A stretch of DNA of 64,000 bases from Kribbella voronezhensis. GTDB lineage: Bacteria; Actinomycetota; Actinomycetes; Propionibacteriales; Kribbellaceae. Both the position numbers and the translations under genes were made by a program. The stretch is taken from positions 483,154-547,153 of the forward strand of contig NZ_SOCE01000001.1 in assembly GCF_004365175.1 (NCBI RefSeq), written 5' to 3'. Each line of letters starts with the position of its first letter. Position 1 is the first letter of the stretch. Shown one piece after another: positions 36,606 through 45,667 of the stretch. A model generated the notes under the pieces. It searched no databases. It worked only from the letters and a program-made list of their open reading frames with translations, and was not told the origin of the DNA.

Positions 36606-37678
36606 CCGGCCACCCATTCCGCGTAGAACAAACCGAGCCCGGTGGCGACGCACAGACCGGAGATGATCCAGAACCGGATCACCACGTTGACCTGTTCCCA
36701 GCCGAGCATCTCGAAGTGGTGCTGCAGCGGTGCCATCCGGAACAGCCGCTTGCCCACGCCGGTCGTGCGTTTGGTGACCTTGAACCAGGAGACCTGCAGG
36801 ATCACCGAGGCGGTGATGATGACGAACAGGCCGCCGAGCAGCAGCACCAGGAGCTCGGTCCGGGTCATCACCGCCAGGCCGGCGACCGCGCCACCCAGCG
36901 ACAGCGAACCCGTGTCGCCCATGAAGATCTTGGCCGGCGACGCGTTCCACCACAGGAACCCGAACAGCGCGCCGGTCAGTGCCGCGGCCACGACGGCGAG
37001 GTCGTGCGGATCCCGTACTTCGTAACACCGCGAGCCGGGCGTGGTCGCACAACTCTGGTTGAACTGCCAGATGCAGATCAGCGTGTACGCACCGAACACC
37101 ATCATCGAGGCGCCGGTCGCCAGGCCGTCCAGACCGTCGGCCAGGTTCACTCCGTTCGACATCCCGGCGATCAGCAGCAGGATCCAGATCACCACCAGCA
37201 CAGGTGCCAGATGCAGCCAGTTGATGTCGCGGATGAACGAGATGAACGGCGACGCCGGCCGTTGCCCGCGGCCGTCCGGGAACTGCAGGGCGAGTACGGC
37301 GAAGGCGACCGCGACCAGGGTCTGGCCGGCCAGTTTCGCCTTGCTGCGCAGGCCGAGGCTGCGCTGCCGGACGATCTTGATGAAGTCGTCCAGGAAGCCG
37401 ACCGCGCCCATCCCGACGAACATGAACAGCACCAGCAGGGCCGACGCGCTCGGCTCGGTCATCGTGAACAACTTCGCCGCGAAGTACCCGACGACGGTCG
37501 CGGTGATGAAGACGGTGCCGCCCATCGTCGGCGTACCGCGCTTGGTGTGGTGCGAGGTGGGCCCGTCGTCGCGGATCTCCTGCCCGTAGCCTCGCTTGGC
37601 CAGCAGGTTGATCGCCAGCCGCGTGCCGAGCAGCGTGAGCGCCATCGACACACCGCCCGCGAACAGGATCGAGATCAC
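36602..37678 (-). CDS. mraY: Phospho-MurNAc-pentapeptide transferase MraY
   Basis: This integral membrane enzyme makes lipid I. The 358-residue protein has ten membrane helices, the G-T-P-T-M-G-G motif, the aspartate pair [18 protein letters not shown] and the F-M-G-D-T-G-S-L catalytic loop, ending with P-L-Q-H-H-F-E. GTG 37678 overlaps the murF stop as GTGA. Confidence 0.97.
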   Translation of the reverse strand: MISILFAGGVSMALTLLGTRLAINLLAKRGYGQEIRDDGPTSHHTKRGTPTMGGTVFITATVVGYFAAKLFTMTEPSASALLVLFMFVGMGAVGFLDDFIKIVRQRSLGLRSKAKLAGQTLVAVAFAVLALQFPDGRGQRPASPFISFIRDINWLHLAPVLVVIWILLLIAGMSNGVNLADGLDGLATGASMMVFGAYTLICIWQFNQSCATTPGSRCYEVRDPHDLAVVAAALTGALFGFLWWNASPAKIFMGDTGSLSLGGAVAGLAVMTRTELLVLLLGGLFVIITASVILQVSWFKVTKRTTGVGKRLFRMAPLQHHFEMLGWEQVNVVIRFWIISGLCVATGLGLFYAEWVAG

Positions 37679-39069
37679 TGCGAAGCCTCCTCGAGCAGCG
37701 CGGTCGCCAGCCGGTCCAGGCCGACGAAACGGGAGGCCTTCACCAACACCACATCTCCCTGCCGCAATTCCTTGCGAAGCAACTCCAGTGCCTCGTCCGA
37801 GGTTTCGGCGTACGCCGACTCGTTGCCCCAGGATCCTTCCAGGGACGCCCCGAGGTGGATCGGGCGGGCCGCCTCGCCGACCACGACCAGCCGGTTCACG
37901 TCCAGCCGGACCACCAGCCGGCCGATCCCGTCGTGCTCGCGCTGCGAGTCGTCGCCGAGCTCACCCATCGGCCCGAGCACCGCCCAGGTCCGCGCGCCAC
38001 GGGCGCGGCCGATCGCGACCAGCGCCTTGAGCGCGGCCCGCATCGACTCCGGGTTGGCGTTGTAGGCGTCGTTGATCACGGTCACGCCGTCCGCGCGCTC
38101 GGTGACCTCCATCCGCCACTTCGACATCGTGGTCGCCGCGTTCAGCCCGGCAGCGATCTGCTCCGGCGTCAGCCCAGCAGCCTGCACGGCGGCCGCCGCG
38201 GCCAGCGCGTTCGGCACCTGGTGCTCACCGACGACCTGCAGCTGTACTGCGTGCGTCTCGCCGCCGAGGTGCAGCGTGAACCCGGGCCGGCCGCCCGCGT
38301 CGAGCGCGATGTCCGTCGCCCGGACATCCGCCTCAGGCCCTTCGCCGAAAGTGACGACAGTCTCCTTGGTCCGGCCGGCCATCGCGGCGACCCGCTGGTC
38401 GTCGGCGTTGAGCACCGCCGTACCGCCCGGCAGGACGGCCTCGATCAGCTCGCCCTTGCCCTGCGCGATCGCGTCCTGGCTGCCGAACTCGCCGATGTGC
38501 GAATGGCCGACGTTCAGCACCAGGCCGATCTTCGGCGGGGTGATCCGGCACAGGTAGGTGATGTCGCCGATGTGCCGGGCACCCATCTCGGCGACCAGGA
38601 ACCGGGTCCGCTCGTTCGCCTGCAGCGCGGTCAGCGGATGCCCCAGCTCGTTGTTGTGCGAACCGGCCGGCGCCACCGTCTCGCCATACGGCGCCAGCAG
38701 CTGGGCGATCAGGTCCTTCGTGCTCGTCTTGCCCTGGGAGCCGGTCAGGCCGACGATCACCAGCTCGGGAAGTTTCGAGATCACCAGCCGGGCGAGCTCA
38801 CCCAGCGCGGACTGCGCGTCCTCGACGACGATGCAGGGGCTGCCCTCGATCTTGCGGGTCGTGAGTGAGGCGACCGCGCCGGCCTCGGTGACCGCGGCGA
38901 CGTAGTCGTGCCCGTCCACCTTCTCGCCGGCGAAGGCGACGAACAGGCCGCCCGGCTCGATCTTGCGCGAGTCGATCACGACGGGACCGTCGACGACAGC
39001 CTCGGCGTCCACGCCGACGAGCTCACCACCGACGGCTTCGGCGATCTGGCCGCAACTGACTGGGATCAC
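37675..39069 (-). CDS. murF: UDP-MurNAc-tripeptide-D-alanyl-D-alanine ligase
   Basis: This enzyme adds D-Ala-D-Ala to the precursor tripeptide. The 464-residue protein has the ATP loop [22 protein letters not shown] and [11 protein letters not shown]. In the P-loop, SQGKT replaces the more usual SxGKT, a conservative variation. GTG 39069 overlaps the murE stop as GTGA. Confidence 0.96.
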   Translation of the reverse strand: MIPVSCGQIAEAVGGELVGVDAEAVVDGPVVIDSRKIEPGGLFVAFAGEKVDGHDYVAAVTEAGAVASLTTRKIEGSPCIVVEDAQSALGELARLVISKLPELVIVGLTGSQGKTSTKDLIAQLLAPYGETVAPAGSHNNELGHPLTALQANERTRFLVAEMGARHIGDITYLCRITPPKIGLVLNVGHSHIGEFGSQDAIAQGKGELIEAVLPGGTAVLNADDQRVAAMAGRTKETVVTFGEGPEADVRATDIALDAGGRPGFTLHLGGETHAVQLQVVGEHQVPNALAAAAAVQAAGLTPEQIAAGLNAATTMSKWRMEVTERADGVTVINDAYNANPESMRAALKALVAIGRARGARTWAVLGPMGELGDDSQREHDGIGRLVVRLDVNRLVVVGEAARPIHLGASLEGSWGNESAYAETSDEALELLRKELRQGDVVLVKASRFVGLDRLATALLEEASQ

Positions 39070-40667
39070 AGTGCCTTCTCCTGGGTCGCCGCGAGCAGTT
39101 CGCGCACGGTCTCGCGGTCGTCGAACGGGTGGATCACGCCGCCCACGTCCTGACCTGTCTCATGGCCCTTACCGAGCACCACCACGGTGTCCCCCGGTCC
39201 GGCCAGTCCGATGGCGGTGGAGATCGCCTCGCGCCGGTCCCCCACCTCACGCAGTTCCACACCCGGTACGGCGGCCCGCGCGCCCTCGACCGCCGCGGCC
39301 CGGATCGTCGCCGGGTCCTCGCTGCGCGGGTTGTCGTCGGTCACGATCACCACGTCCGCGGTCCGCGCCGCGGCAGCGCCCATCGCGGGTCGCTTACCGG
39401 CATCGCGGTCGCCACCGCAGCCGACCACGGCGAACAACCGGCCCTTGGTCGCACCCCGGGCCGCCTGGAGTGCCAGCGCGACCGCATCAGGAGTGTGCGC
39501 GTAGTCGACGATGACCGCCAGCCCGTCGGCCCGCGTGAACGTCTCCATCCGGCCCGGTACCGCGGCCGTCTGCAACCCGGCTGCGATCGCCTCGGCCGGT
39601 ACGTCGACCTGCCGCAGCATCGCCACGGCCAGCAGCGCGTTGGCCACATTGAAGTCGCCCGGCAGCCTGATCTCGACCGAGAGCGTCTCGCCCGGTCCCT
39701 GGATGTCCAGCACGGTCGTGCCGTGCTCCGACTGGTGCTTGGCGGCGACCGTCCAGTCAGCCTCTCGCGTGGTCGACACAGTCACGAGCGGTACGACGGT
39801 CTGGGCGGCGAGCCGGCGGCCGTACTCGTCGTCGATGTTGACGACCGCCAGATCGCAGCGCTCCGGCGTGAACAGCGATGCCTTCGCCGCGAAGTAGTCC
39901 TCGAACGTCTTGTGGAAGTCCAGGTGGTCCTGGGTCAGGTTGGTGAACCCGGCCACGGCGTACCGCGCACCGTCGACCCGGCCCATCGCGAGCGCGTGGC
40001 TCGACACCTCCATCGCGCACCAGGCGACGTGCTTGTCCCGCATGACCGCGAACAAGGCCTGCAGGTCGGTGGCTTCCGGGGTGGTCCGGACGCTCTTGAC
40101 GACCTCCGCCTGGGCGCCCGAGCCGATCCGGGTCTCGATCGTGCCGATCAGGGCCGCCTGGCCGATGGTTCGCAGTACGGAATCGAGCAGGTAGCTGGTC
40201 GTCGTCTTGCCGTTGGTACCGGTGACCCCGAGCAAGCGGAGGCCCTTCGTCGGTTCGCCGTAGATCTTGGCGGCGACAGCGCCCAGTACGTTGCGCGGCT
40301 TCTCGACCACCAGGGTCGGCAGCCCAGCTGCGAGCGCACGGTCCTCCCCGGCCGGATCAGTCAGTACTGCGACCGCGCCGGCGGCCTTTGCTCCCTCGAC
40401 GAAAGCCGCCCCGTGAGTGACCGCGCCCGGCAGAGCGGCGTACAGGTCACCAGGCAAAATCGAGCGGGAGTCGAGCGACACACCGGTCACCTCGGCAGCG
40501 GCCGTGGGGACGCGCGCCCCGGCGGTTGTGGCGAGGTCGGCGAGGCTGATCGGGACTGTGTGCCGCGGCCTGATCGCGGCAACGGCGCCGCCTGCAGCAG
40601 TTGGGGTGGACACGGGCCCAGAGGCTACCGCTCCGGACCCTGTCGCACCTACCTGACCCTGCGTCAC
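39066..40667 (-). CDS. murE: UDP-MurNAc-L-Ala-D-Glu-diaminopimelate ligase
   Basis: This ligase adds the third amino acid of the stem peptide. The 533-residue protein has [19 protein letters not shown] and the substrate-selecting D-N-P-R motif (in T-D-D-N-P-R-S-E-D-P), which marks enzymes using diaminopimelate rather than lysine. GTG 40667 overlaps the ftsI stop as GTGA and is taken as the start; it leaves a 40-residue Ala/Gly/Thr-rich leader before the domain. GTG 40616, in frame, would shorten this leader. Confidence 0.96.
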   Translation of the reverse strand: MTQGQVGATGSGAVASGPVSTPTAAGGAVAAIRPRHTVPISLADLATTAGARVPTAAAEVTGVSLDSRSILPGDLYAALPGAVTHGAAFVEGAKAAGAVAVLTDPAGEDRALAAGLPTLVVEKPRNVLGAVAAKIYGEPTKGLRLLGVTGTNGKTTTSYLLDSVLRTIGQAALIGTIETRIGSGAQAEVVKSVRTTPEATDLQALFAVMRDKHVAWCAMEVSSHALAMGRVDGARYAVAGFTNLTQDHLDFHKTFEDYFAAKASLFTPERCDLAVVNIDDEYGRRLAAQTVVPLVTVSTTREADWTVAAKHQSEHGTTVLDIQGPGETLSVEIRLPGDFNVANALLAVAMLRQVDVPAEAIAAGLQTAAVPGRMETFTRADGLAVIVDYAHTPDAVALALQAARGATKGRLFAVVGCGGDRDAGKRPAMGAAAARTADVVIVTDDNPRSEDPATIRAAAVEGARAAVPGVELREVGDRREAISTAIGLAGPGDTVVVLGKGHETGQDVGGVIHPFDDRETVRELLAATQEKAL

Positions 40668-42907
40668 CAGGTGAGCGGAGTGACGGGCGACTTGGCACCG
40701 GTGGGCGGTACGGCGTACTTCTGCAGCGCGTAGCTCATCACGTCGCGGAACACCGGGCCTCCCTGGAAACCGCCGCCTCGCCCGTTGGTCGGGTTCTGCA
40801 GTACGACGTACGTAACGAAGCGCGGGTTGTCTGCCGGGGCGAACCCGGCGAAAGAGGTCGCCCACTTGCGGTAGCAACTGCAGGCGGAGTCCACTTCCTG
40901 GGCCGTACCGGTCTTGCCGGCGACCCGGTAGCCAGGGATCTGGGCCTGAGTGGCAGTGCCGCCCTTGCTGACCACCGACTCCATCATCAGCGAGACCTCC
41001 CTGGCGGCGTTCTCGCTCACCACGCGGCGCGACGGTGCCGACGGGTTCGGGATCACCTCGCCGTTGGGGCCGAGGTAGTTCTTCACCAGCTTCGGCGGGG
41101 TGAAGACGCCGCCGTTGGCGACCGCGGCGACCGCGGCGGTCATCTGGACGGCGTTGGCGGACAGGCCTTGGCCGAACGCGACGTTCGACCGGGTCAGCTC
41201 GCTCCACTCGTCACCCGGCGGCATCAGGCCGCGGCTCTCGCCGGGGAAGTTCAGCCCGGTCGGCTCGCCGAAACCGAAGTTCTTCAGGTAGTGCACGAAC
41301 TGCTGGATCGGCATCTGCTGGGCGGCCATGATCGTGCCGACGTTCGACGACTTCGCGATCACGCCGGAGATGGTCAGGTTCAGCAGGCCGTGGTCGAAGT
41401 GGTCCTTGATCGTGCGGCGCTGGACCGTGTACGACCCGGGCACCTGGAGCTTGGTGTCCATCGAGATCAGCCCGGCGTCGGCCAGCGCGGCCATCGTGAC
41501 GACCTTCTGCACACTGCCCGGTTCGTAGACCTGCTCGAGCGCGGGGTTCTTCAGCGCGGCGGCCTTGACCGGCTTGTTCGGGTCGAAGGTCGGGTAGTTG
41601 GCCATCGTGAGGATCTCGTTGGTCTTCAGGTCGATCGTCACCACGGTGCCGGACTCGGCCTTGTACTGCTTGACCGCCTGCTCGATCCGCTTCTCCGCGA
41701 ACCACTCCAGGTCGGCGTCCAGGGTGAGCTGCGCGCCGGTGCCGGACTTCGGCTCCTCGACGGTGTGGTCGGCGTTCGGAATCTTGTTGCCCTTGGCATC
41801 GACCTCGTACATCGCCTTGCCGTCGGTGCCGGACAGCTTGTCGTTCAGGCCGTACTCGAGGCCGGACAGGCCCTGCCCTTCGGCGCCGACCACACCGACC
41901 ACGTTCGCGGCGATGGTGCCGTTCGGGTGGCTGCGGATCGGGTCCGCCTCGGTGTAGAGGCCGGCCAGCAGCGGCTGCTTGACCTTCGCCCGGTCCTTGT
42001 TCTGCGCCTTGATGGAGGCCGAGATCTGGCTCCACGTCTGCGGGCTGACCTGGTGGGCCAGGTAGGTGAACCGGCCCTTCTTGGTCATCGCCTGCACCAA
42101 CTGGTCGTACGACGTACCGGACAGCTTCGGTGACAGGATGGCCGCCAGGTCGCCTGCGACCTTGCTGGTCTGGGACGGGTCGGCAGTGATCGCCACCGCG
42201 TCGTCCGAAACCGACAGCGGTACGCCGTTGCGGTCCACGATGTCGCCGCGCGATGCGTGCAGGACGAAGGGCTTGGTGTTCTCCTTCGTCGCGGCGAGCG
42301 CGTACGAGTCCGGGTCGACGCCCTGCAGCAGGATCAGCCGGCCGGCGAACAGCGACAGCACGAACGCCATCACGCCGAGCGTTACCCGCAGCCGGAGCGT
42401 GGGACGGCCGAGCTTGAGCGTCCGCGGCGGGCGCTTCGGCTTCGGCCTGCGCGGCGCCGATGGCCGCCTGCTTTGCGGCGGCCGCTTGCGCGGCGGCACT
42501 GCCTTCTTGCCTGGGGCCCTCTTGCTCGCAGTGCTCCTGCTGCCGGCGTTCTTGCTGACCGCCTTCTTACTTGCGGCCTTCTTGCTGGCAGCGGCCTTCA
42601 GCGGTCGCCCGTCAGGCCCCGTACGCCGCGCAGCCGGCCGCGCATCGCCGGCGGCCGTCTTCCTCGGCCGATTGGGCGCAGCCTTCTTGGCAGCCTTCCG
42701 CGGCGCATCGCCTGCTGGCCGGCCGGTCGCAGCCGGTGGTTTGCGTGGACTCTGCGCCCCGCCGGCACCAGCGCGTGGCTTGCTACCTGAGACAGGGCGC
42801 TTGCCCTGCGTAGCGGACGGACGGCGGGGAGCGTTACGGGGCGGGTTACCCCGCTCCGGTTCACCGCCACGTCTACGTGGCGGCTCATCACCCCGTCGCT
42901 CCGTCAT
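40664..42907 (-). CDS. ftsI: Septal transpeptidase FtsI (class B PBP) with long basic N-terminal tail
   Basis: This D,D-transpeptidase cross-links septal peptidoglycan with FtsW. Of 747 residues, 1-170 form a cytoplasmic tail dominated by K, R, A and P, with A-S-K-K-A-(A/V)-S-K steps near 107-120 that resemble histone H1 or HupB tails. A membrane helix (about 174-195), the PBP dimer domain and the transpeptidase domain follow. The catalytic motifs are S465-V-Q-K, S520-S-N and K665-T-G. Most FtsI proteins have a much shorter cytoplasmic tail. ATG 42907 is four bases after the ftsL stop. Confidence 0.96.
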   Translation of the reverse strand: MTERRGDEPPRRRGGEPERGNPPRNAPRRPSATQGKRPVSGSKPRAGAGGAQSPRKPPAATGRPAGDAPRKAAKKAAPNRPRKTAAGDARPAARRTGPDGRPLKAAASKKAASKKAVSKNAGSRSTASKRAPGKKAVPPRKRPPQSRRPSAPRRPKPKRPPRTLKLGRPTLRLRVTLGVMAFVLSLFAGRLILLQGVDPDSYALAATKENTKPFVLHASRGDIVDRNGVPLSVSDDAVAITADPSQTSKVAGDLAAILSPKLSGTSYDQLVQAMTKKGRFTYLAHQVSPQTWSQISASIKAQNKDRAKVKQPLLAGLYTEADPIRSHPNGTIAANVVGVVGAEGQGLSGLEYGLNDKLSGTDGKAMYEVDAKGNKIPNADHTVEEPKSGTGAQLTLDADLEWFAEKRIEQAVKQYKAESGTVVTIDLKTNEILTMANYPTFDPNKPVKAAALKNPALEQVYEPGSVQKVVTMAALADAGLISMDTKLQVPGSYTVQRRTIKDHFDHGLLNLTISGVIAKSSNVGTIMAAQQMPIQQFVHYLKNFGFGEPTGLNFPGESRGLMPPGDEWSELTRSNVAFGQGLSANAVQMTAAVAAVANGGVFTPPKLVKNYLGPNGEVIPNPSAPSRRVVSENAAREVSLMMESVVSKGGTATQAQIPGYRVAGKTGTAQEVDSACSCYRKWATSFAGFAPADNPRFVTYVVLQNPTNGRGGGFQGGPVFRDVMSYALQKYAVPPTGAKSPVTPLTW

Positions 42908-42911
42908 CCGA

Positions 42912-43592
42912 TCATCCCCCGGTGGTCGTGGTGGTCCCTGTCGTGCCCGGCGGCTTGGTGGTACCGGCCGGCGGCTTCGTAGTGGTCGCAGGCGGCTTCG
43001 TAGTACCGGCCGGTGGCTTGGTGGTGCCGACTGGCGGCTTGGTCGTGCCCGCGGGTGGCTTCGTCGTACCGGCTGGTGGCTTCGTCGCGCCGGCTGGTGG
43101 CTTGGTGGTGGTGACGGGTGGCGTCACCGGCTGGGTGACCGCCGGCGGGTTGGGCTTGGGCAGGGCGTCGGGGCTGAACATCGCCGTTCCCGTGCCCGCC
43201 TTGGCCTCCTCCGGTACGCCGAGGACGCGGCCGTCCGACAGCCGCAGGAACACCGGGTTCTGGTTGGGCACCATGCCCATCCGCAGCGCCCGGTCGGCCA
43301 GGTTCTGCGGCGACTCCAGCGTGCGCACCTCGCGCTCCAGCTGCTCCTGCTGGTCCCGGAGCTGGTCGGCCTGCTGGTTCAGGGCGGTGACCTGAAAGGT
43401 GCCTCGCTGCAGCTCGGTGTTGAGCAACAGCAGGCCCACCAGGCCGGCTGCGAGCAACGCCACCACGAAGATGACGAACGGCATCCGCGGCGGCCGGAAC
43501 GGCGCGCCGTAGACGACCCGCAGCTTCGGCTCCTGCTTGGTCGCCGGGGCCGGTGTGACCCGTGCCTTGGACGGACTGAACACAGTACTCAT
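42912..43592 (-). CDS. ftsL: FtsL-like septum protein with T-K-P-P-A-G repeat tail
   Basis: The 226-residue bitopic protein sits in the ftsL position. One membrane helix (M-P-F-V-I-F-V-V-A-L-L-A-A-G, about 40-60) is followed by a short coiled coil (N-Q-Q-A-D-Q-L-R-D-Q-Q-E-Q-L-E-R) and the L-A-D-R-A-L-R-M-G-M-V-P region typical of actinobacterial FtsL. The last 70 or so residues are Pro/Thr/Lys-rich, with eight T-K-P-P motifs spaced every seven residues, outside the membrane. ATG 43592 overlaps the rsmH stop as TGATG. The repeat tail is unusual for FtsL and may run through or bind the cell wall. Confidence 0.88.
   Translation of the reverse strand: MSTVFSPSKARVTPAPATKQEPKLRVVYGAPFRPPRMPFVIFVVALLAAGLVGLLLLNTELQRGTFQVTALNQQADQLRDQQEQLEREVRTLESPQNLADRALRMGMVPNQNPVFLRLSDGRVLGVPEEAKAGTGTAMFSPDALPKPNPPAVTQPVTPPVTTTKPPAGATKPPAGTTKPPAGTTKPPVGTTKPPAGTTKPPATTTKPPAGTTKPPGTTGTTTTTGG
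42927..43110 (-). repeat. 21-bp repeats encoding the FtsL T-K-P-P tail
   Basis: About eight in-frame 21-base units encode T-K-P-P-A-G-T-like heptads. The unit length keeps the frame, so copy number can change without breaking the gene. Confidence 0.85.
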
Positions 43593-44704
43593 CAAGCCAC
43601 CAGCCCCTTCTCCCGGACGCGTTCGGCCGCCCGCACGCGAACAGAGGCCGATCGCGGGTTCTCCGCGAGCTCCTCCTCGGTCGGCCGTTCGGCACCCCGG
43701 GTCAGCAACTTCAGGTACGGCTCGTGACCGGCCGGAATCACCGGCAGGTCGTCGGGCACGTCGGTCTTGGTCGCGGCCGCCAGCGTCTGCTTGGCGATCC
43801 GGTCCTCCAGCGAGTGGTAGCTCATCACCACGATCCGGCCGTGCAACGCCAACGCCGCGAGGGCCGCCGGCAGCGCGCGCCGCAGTACGTCGAGTTCGCC
43901 GTTGACCTCGATCCGCAACGCCTGGAAGGTCCGCTTCGCCGGGTGCCCCCCGGTCCGCCGGGCCGCCTGCGGGATCGCGTCGCGGACCAGCTCGGACAGC
44001 CGGGCGCTGTTGGTGAACGGCTTGGTCTCGCGGGCCTTGACGATCCGGTCCGCGATCCGGCGGGCGAACTTCTCCTCGCCGTACTGGAATAGGATCCGGG
44101 CCAGGTCGGCCGCGGAGTAGCTGTTCAGGATGTCCGCGGCCGTGGTCGGCGCGGTGCTGTCCATCCGCATGTCCAGCGGTGCGTCCTGGGCGTAGGCGAA
44201 ACCGCGGTCGGCCTCGTCCAGTTGCATCGAGGAGACGCCGAGGTCGAACAGGATCCCGTCGATCGCGGGGATGTCGAGGTCGGCCAGCACCTGCGGCAGT
44301 TCGTCGTACACGGCGTGCACGAGCGTGATCCGTTCGGCGTACGGCGCGAGCCGCTCGCCGGCCAGCCGCAGCGCTTCCGGGTCGCGGTCCAGCCCGACCA
44401 AGCGGGCTTGCGGGCAGGTGCGCAGGAAGGCTTCGGAGTGGCCGCCGAGGCCGAGGGTGGCGTCGACGAGGACGGCACCGGGATGCTGCAGCGCGGGCGC
44501 CAGCAACGCGACGACACGGTCGAGCATCACGGGAACGTGCCGCTCGGCAGGCGTCGGCGCAGCAGAAGTGTCCTGGTCGGCATGGGCGGGTGTCGGCGCA
44601 GCAGAGGTGGCCTGGTCGGTGTCGGCAGGCGTCGGCTCGGGAGTCGGGGCACCGGCAACGTGCCGGTCCTCCGGGTCCCGCGCACCGCGCTCTTCGCCGC
44701 TCAT
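43592..44704 (-). CDS. rsmH: 16S rRNA (cytosine-1402-N4)-methyltransferase RsmH
   Basis: This SAM-dependent enzyme modifies the decoding centre of 16S rRNA. The 370-residue protein has H-V-P-V-M-L-D-R-V near residue 56, the SAM loop [22 protein letters not shown] and the S-Y-H-S-L-E-D-R motif. An extra N-terminal stretch (about 1-53) is made of two imperfect D-Q-(A/D)-T-S-A-A-P-T-P-A units and is absent from most relatives. ATG 44704 has AAGGGTCGAG in front. Confidence 0.95.
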   Translation of the reverse strand: MSGEERGARDPEDRHVAGAPTPEPTPADTDQATSAAPTPAHADQDTSAAPTPAERHVPVMLDRVVALLAPALQHPGAVLVDATLGLGGHSEAFLRTCPQARLVGLDRDPEALRLAGERLAPYAERITLVHAVYDELPQVLADLDIPAIDGILFDLGVSSMQLDEADRGFAYAQDAPLDMRMDSTAPTTAADILNSYSAADLARILFQYGEEKFARRIADRIVKARETKPFTNSARLSELVRDAIPQAARRTGGHPAKRTFQALRIEVNGELDVLRRALPAALAALALHGRIVVMSYHSLEDRIAKQTLAAATKTDVPDDLPVIPAGHEPYLKLLTRGAERPTEEELAENPRSASVRVRAAERVREKGLVA

Positions 44705-44949
44705 CTCGACCCTTCGATAACAGCGGGAGCGACCCTGCCCCCGCAGGTTGTGATTGCCGTGCCGTGCCGTCCTGCTGGGGCGGGTGGAGTGCGGTGGAGT
44801 TTCGTCCGGTCAGATCGCGGGTTCGCCTTCCGGGGAAGTACCTCCGGTCTTGGCGCCGGGGAAGTGGCGTCAACACCGAGGTCGGAAGTCGGACCCGTGA
44901 TCTCACCGGACGGTCTGCGCTCCGGGTGCTGCTGTTGAATTCGGCGTAC
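44705..44949 (-). other. mraZ-rsmH spacer
   Basis: This 245-base gap contains no gene. It carries two GTGGAGT words (starting 44784 and 44794) ten bases apart on the plus strand, similar to the MraZ-type boxes before mraZ but in the opposite orientation. A second transcription start for rsmH may lie here; no clear -10/-35 pair was found. Confidence 0.4.
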
Positions 44950-45381
44950 TCAGAAGATGCCGGGCAGGACCTCCTCGGACAGGTCGGCGAATGCCTGCTC
45001 CTGCTCCGCGGAGTACCGGTTCCAGCTCTCCGTGTTCCAGATCTCCACCCTGTTCATCGCCCCGATGACGACACAGTCGCGATCCAGTCCCGCGTAATCG
45101 CGCAGCATCGGCGGGATGGTGACCCGGCCTTGTTTGTCCGGCACCTCGTTCGAGGCGCCGGCGAACAACATCCGCAGGTAGTCCCGGGCACCTTTGTTGG
45201 TGATCGGAGCCTGCTTCAACTGCTCGGTCAGCTGGACGAACTCCGCTTCGGGCCACACGAACAGCGACCGCTCCTGTCCACGAGTGATCACCAGACCCTC
45301 CGCCAGCTCGTCCCGGAACTTCGCCGGTAGGAACAGTCGGCCCTTGTCGTCGAGCTTGGGGAAGTGCGTTCCGAGGAACAC
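44950..45381 (-). CDS. mraZ: Transcriptional regulator MraZ
   Basis: The 143-residue protein is the first gene of the division cluster and a DNA-binding repressor of that cluster. It has two AbrB-like swapped hairpins: [17 protein letters not shown] near the start and [15 protein letters not shown] in the second half. GTG 45381 has GGAGGTGGA in front. Four 10-base direct repeats just upstream are its expected operator, so it should repress itself and the whole cluster. Confidence 0.97.
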   Translation of the reverse strand: MFLGTHFPKLDDKGRLFLPAKFRDELAEGLVITRGQERSLFVWPEAEFVQLTEQLKQAPITNKGARDYLRMLFAGASNEVPDKQGRVTIPPMLRDYAGLDRDCVVIGAMNRVEIWNTESWNRYSAEQEQAFADLSEEVLPGIF

Positions 45382-45441
45382 GCTCCACCTCCCCGTTGCG
45401 GTCTCTCCGTCTCAGGTCGAGCTTTTCCCACCATTTCAGTA

Positions 45442-45481
45442 CCACTGCGCTCCACCTTACTCCACTTTGCACCACCGTCAA
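45442..45481 (-). promoter_or_regulatory. mraZ promoter overlapped by 10-bp MraZ boxes
   Basis: On the minus strand GTGG occurs four times at exactly ten-base steps (plus-strand CCAC at 45442, 45452, 45462 and 45472), matching the direct-repeat operator type known for MraZ. A degenerate fifth box is at 45482. TTGACG (45481-45476) and TAAGGT (45459-45454), 16 bases apart, make a promoter lying inside the boxes, which suits repression. Confidence 0.85.
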
Positions 45482-45667
45482 CCAACATTGCCCCACTCCG
45501 CCCGCGTTTCGGCGCGCCGTACGCTGGAGGTCACGGATCGGCAACTGCGGGTGAGGGCCATTTCGATGAACTCCGAAACGACTGGTAACGAAACGCGCGG
45601 GGATCTAGGCCCGACCCCTGCCCCGGGTCAGAATGAGTCGGCCATCAACCAAAGGGGAGGACCAAGG

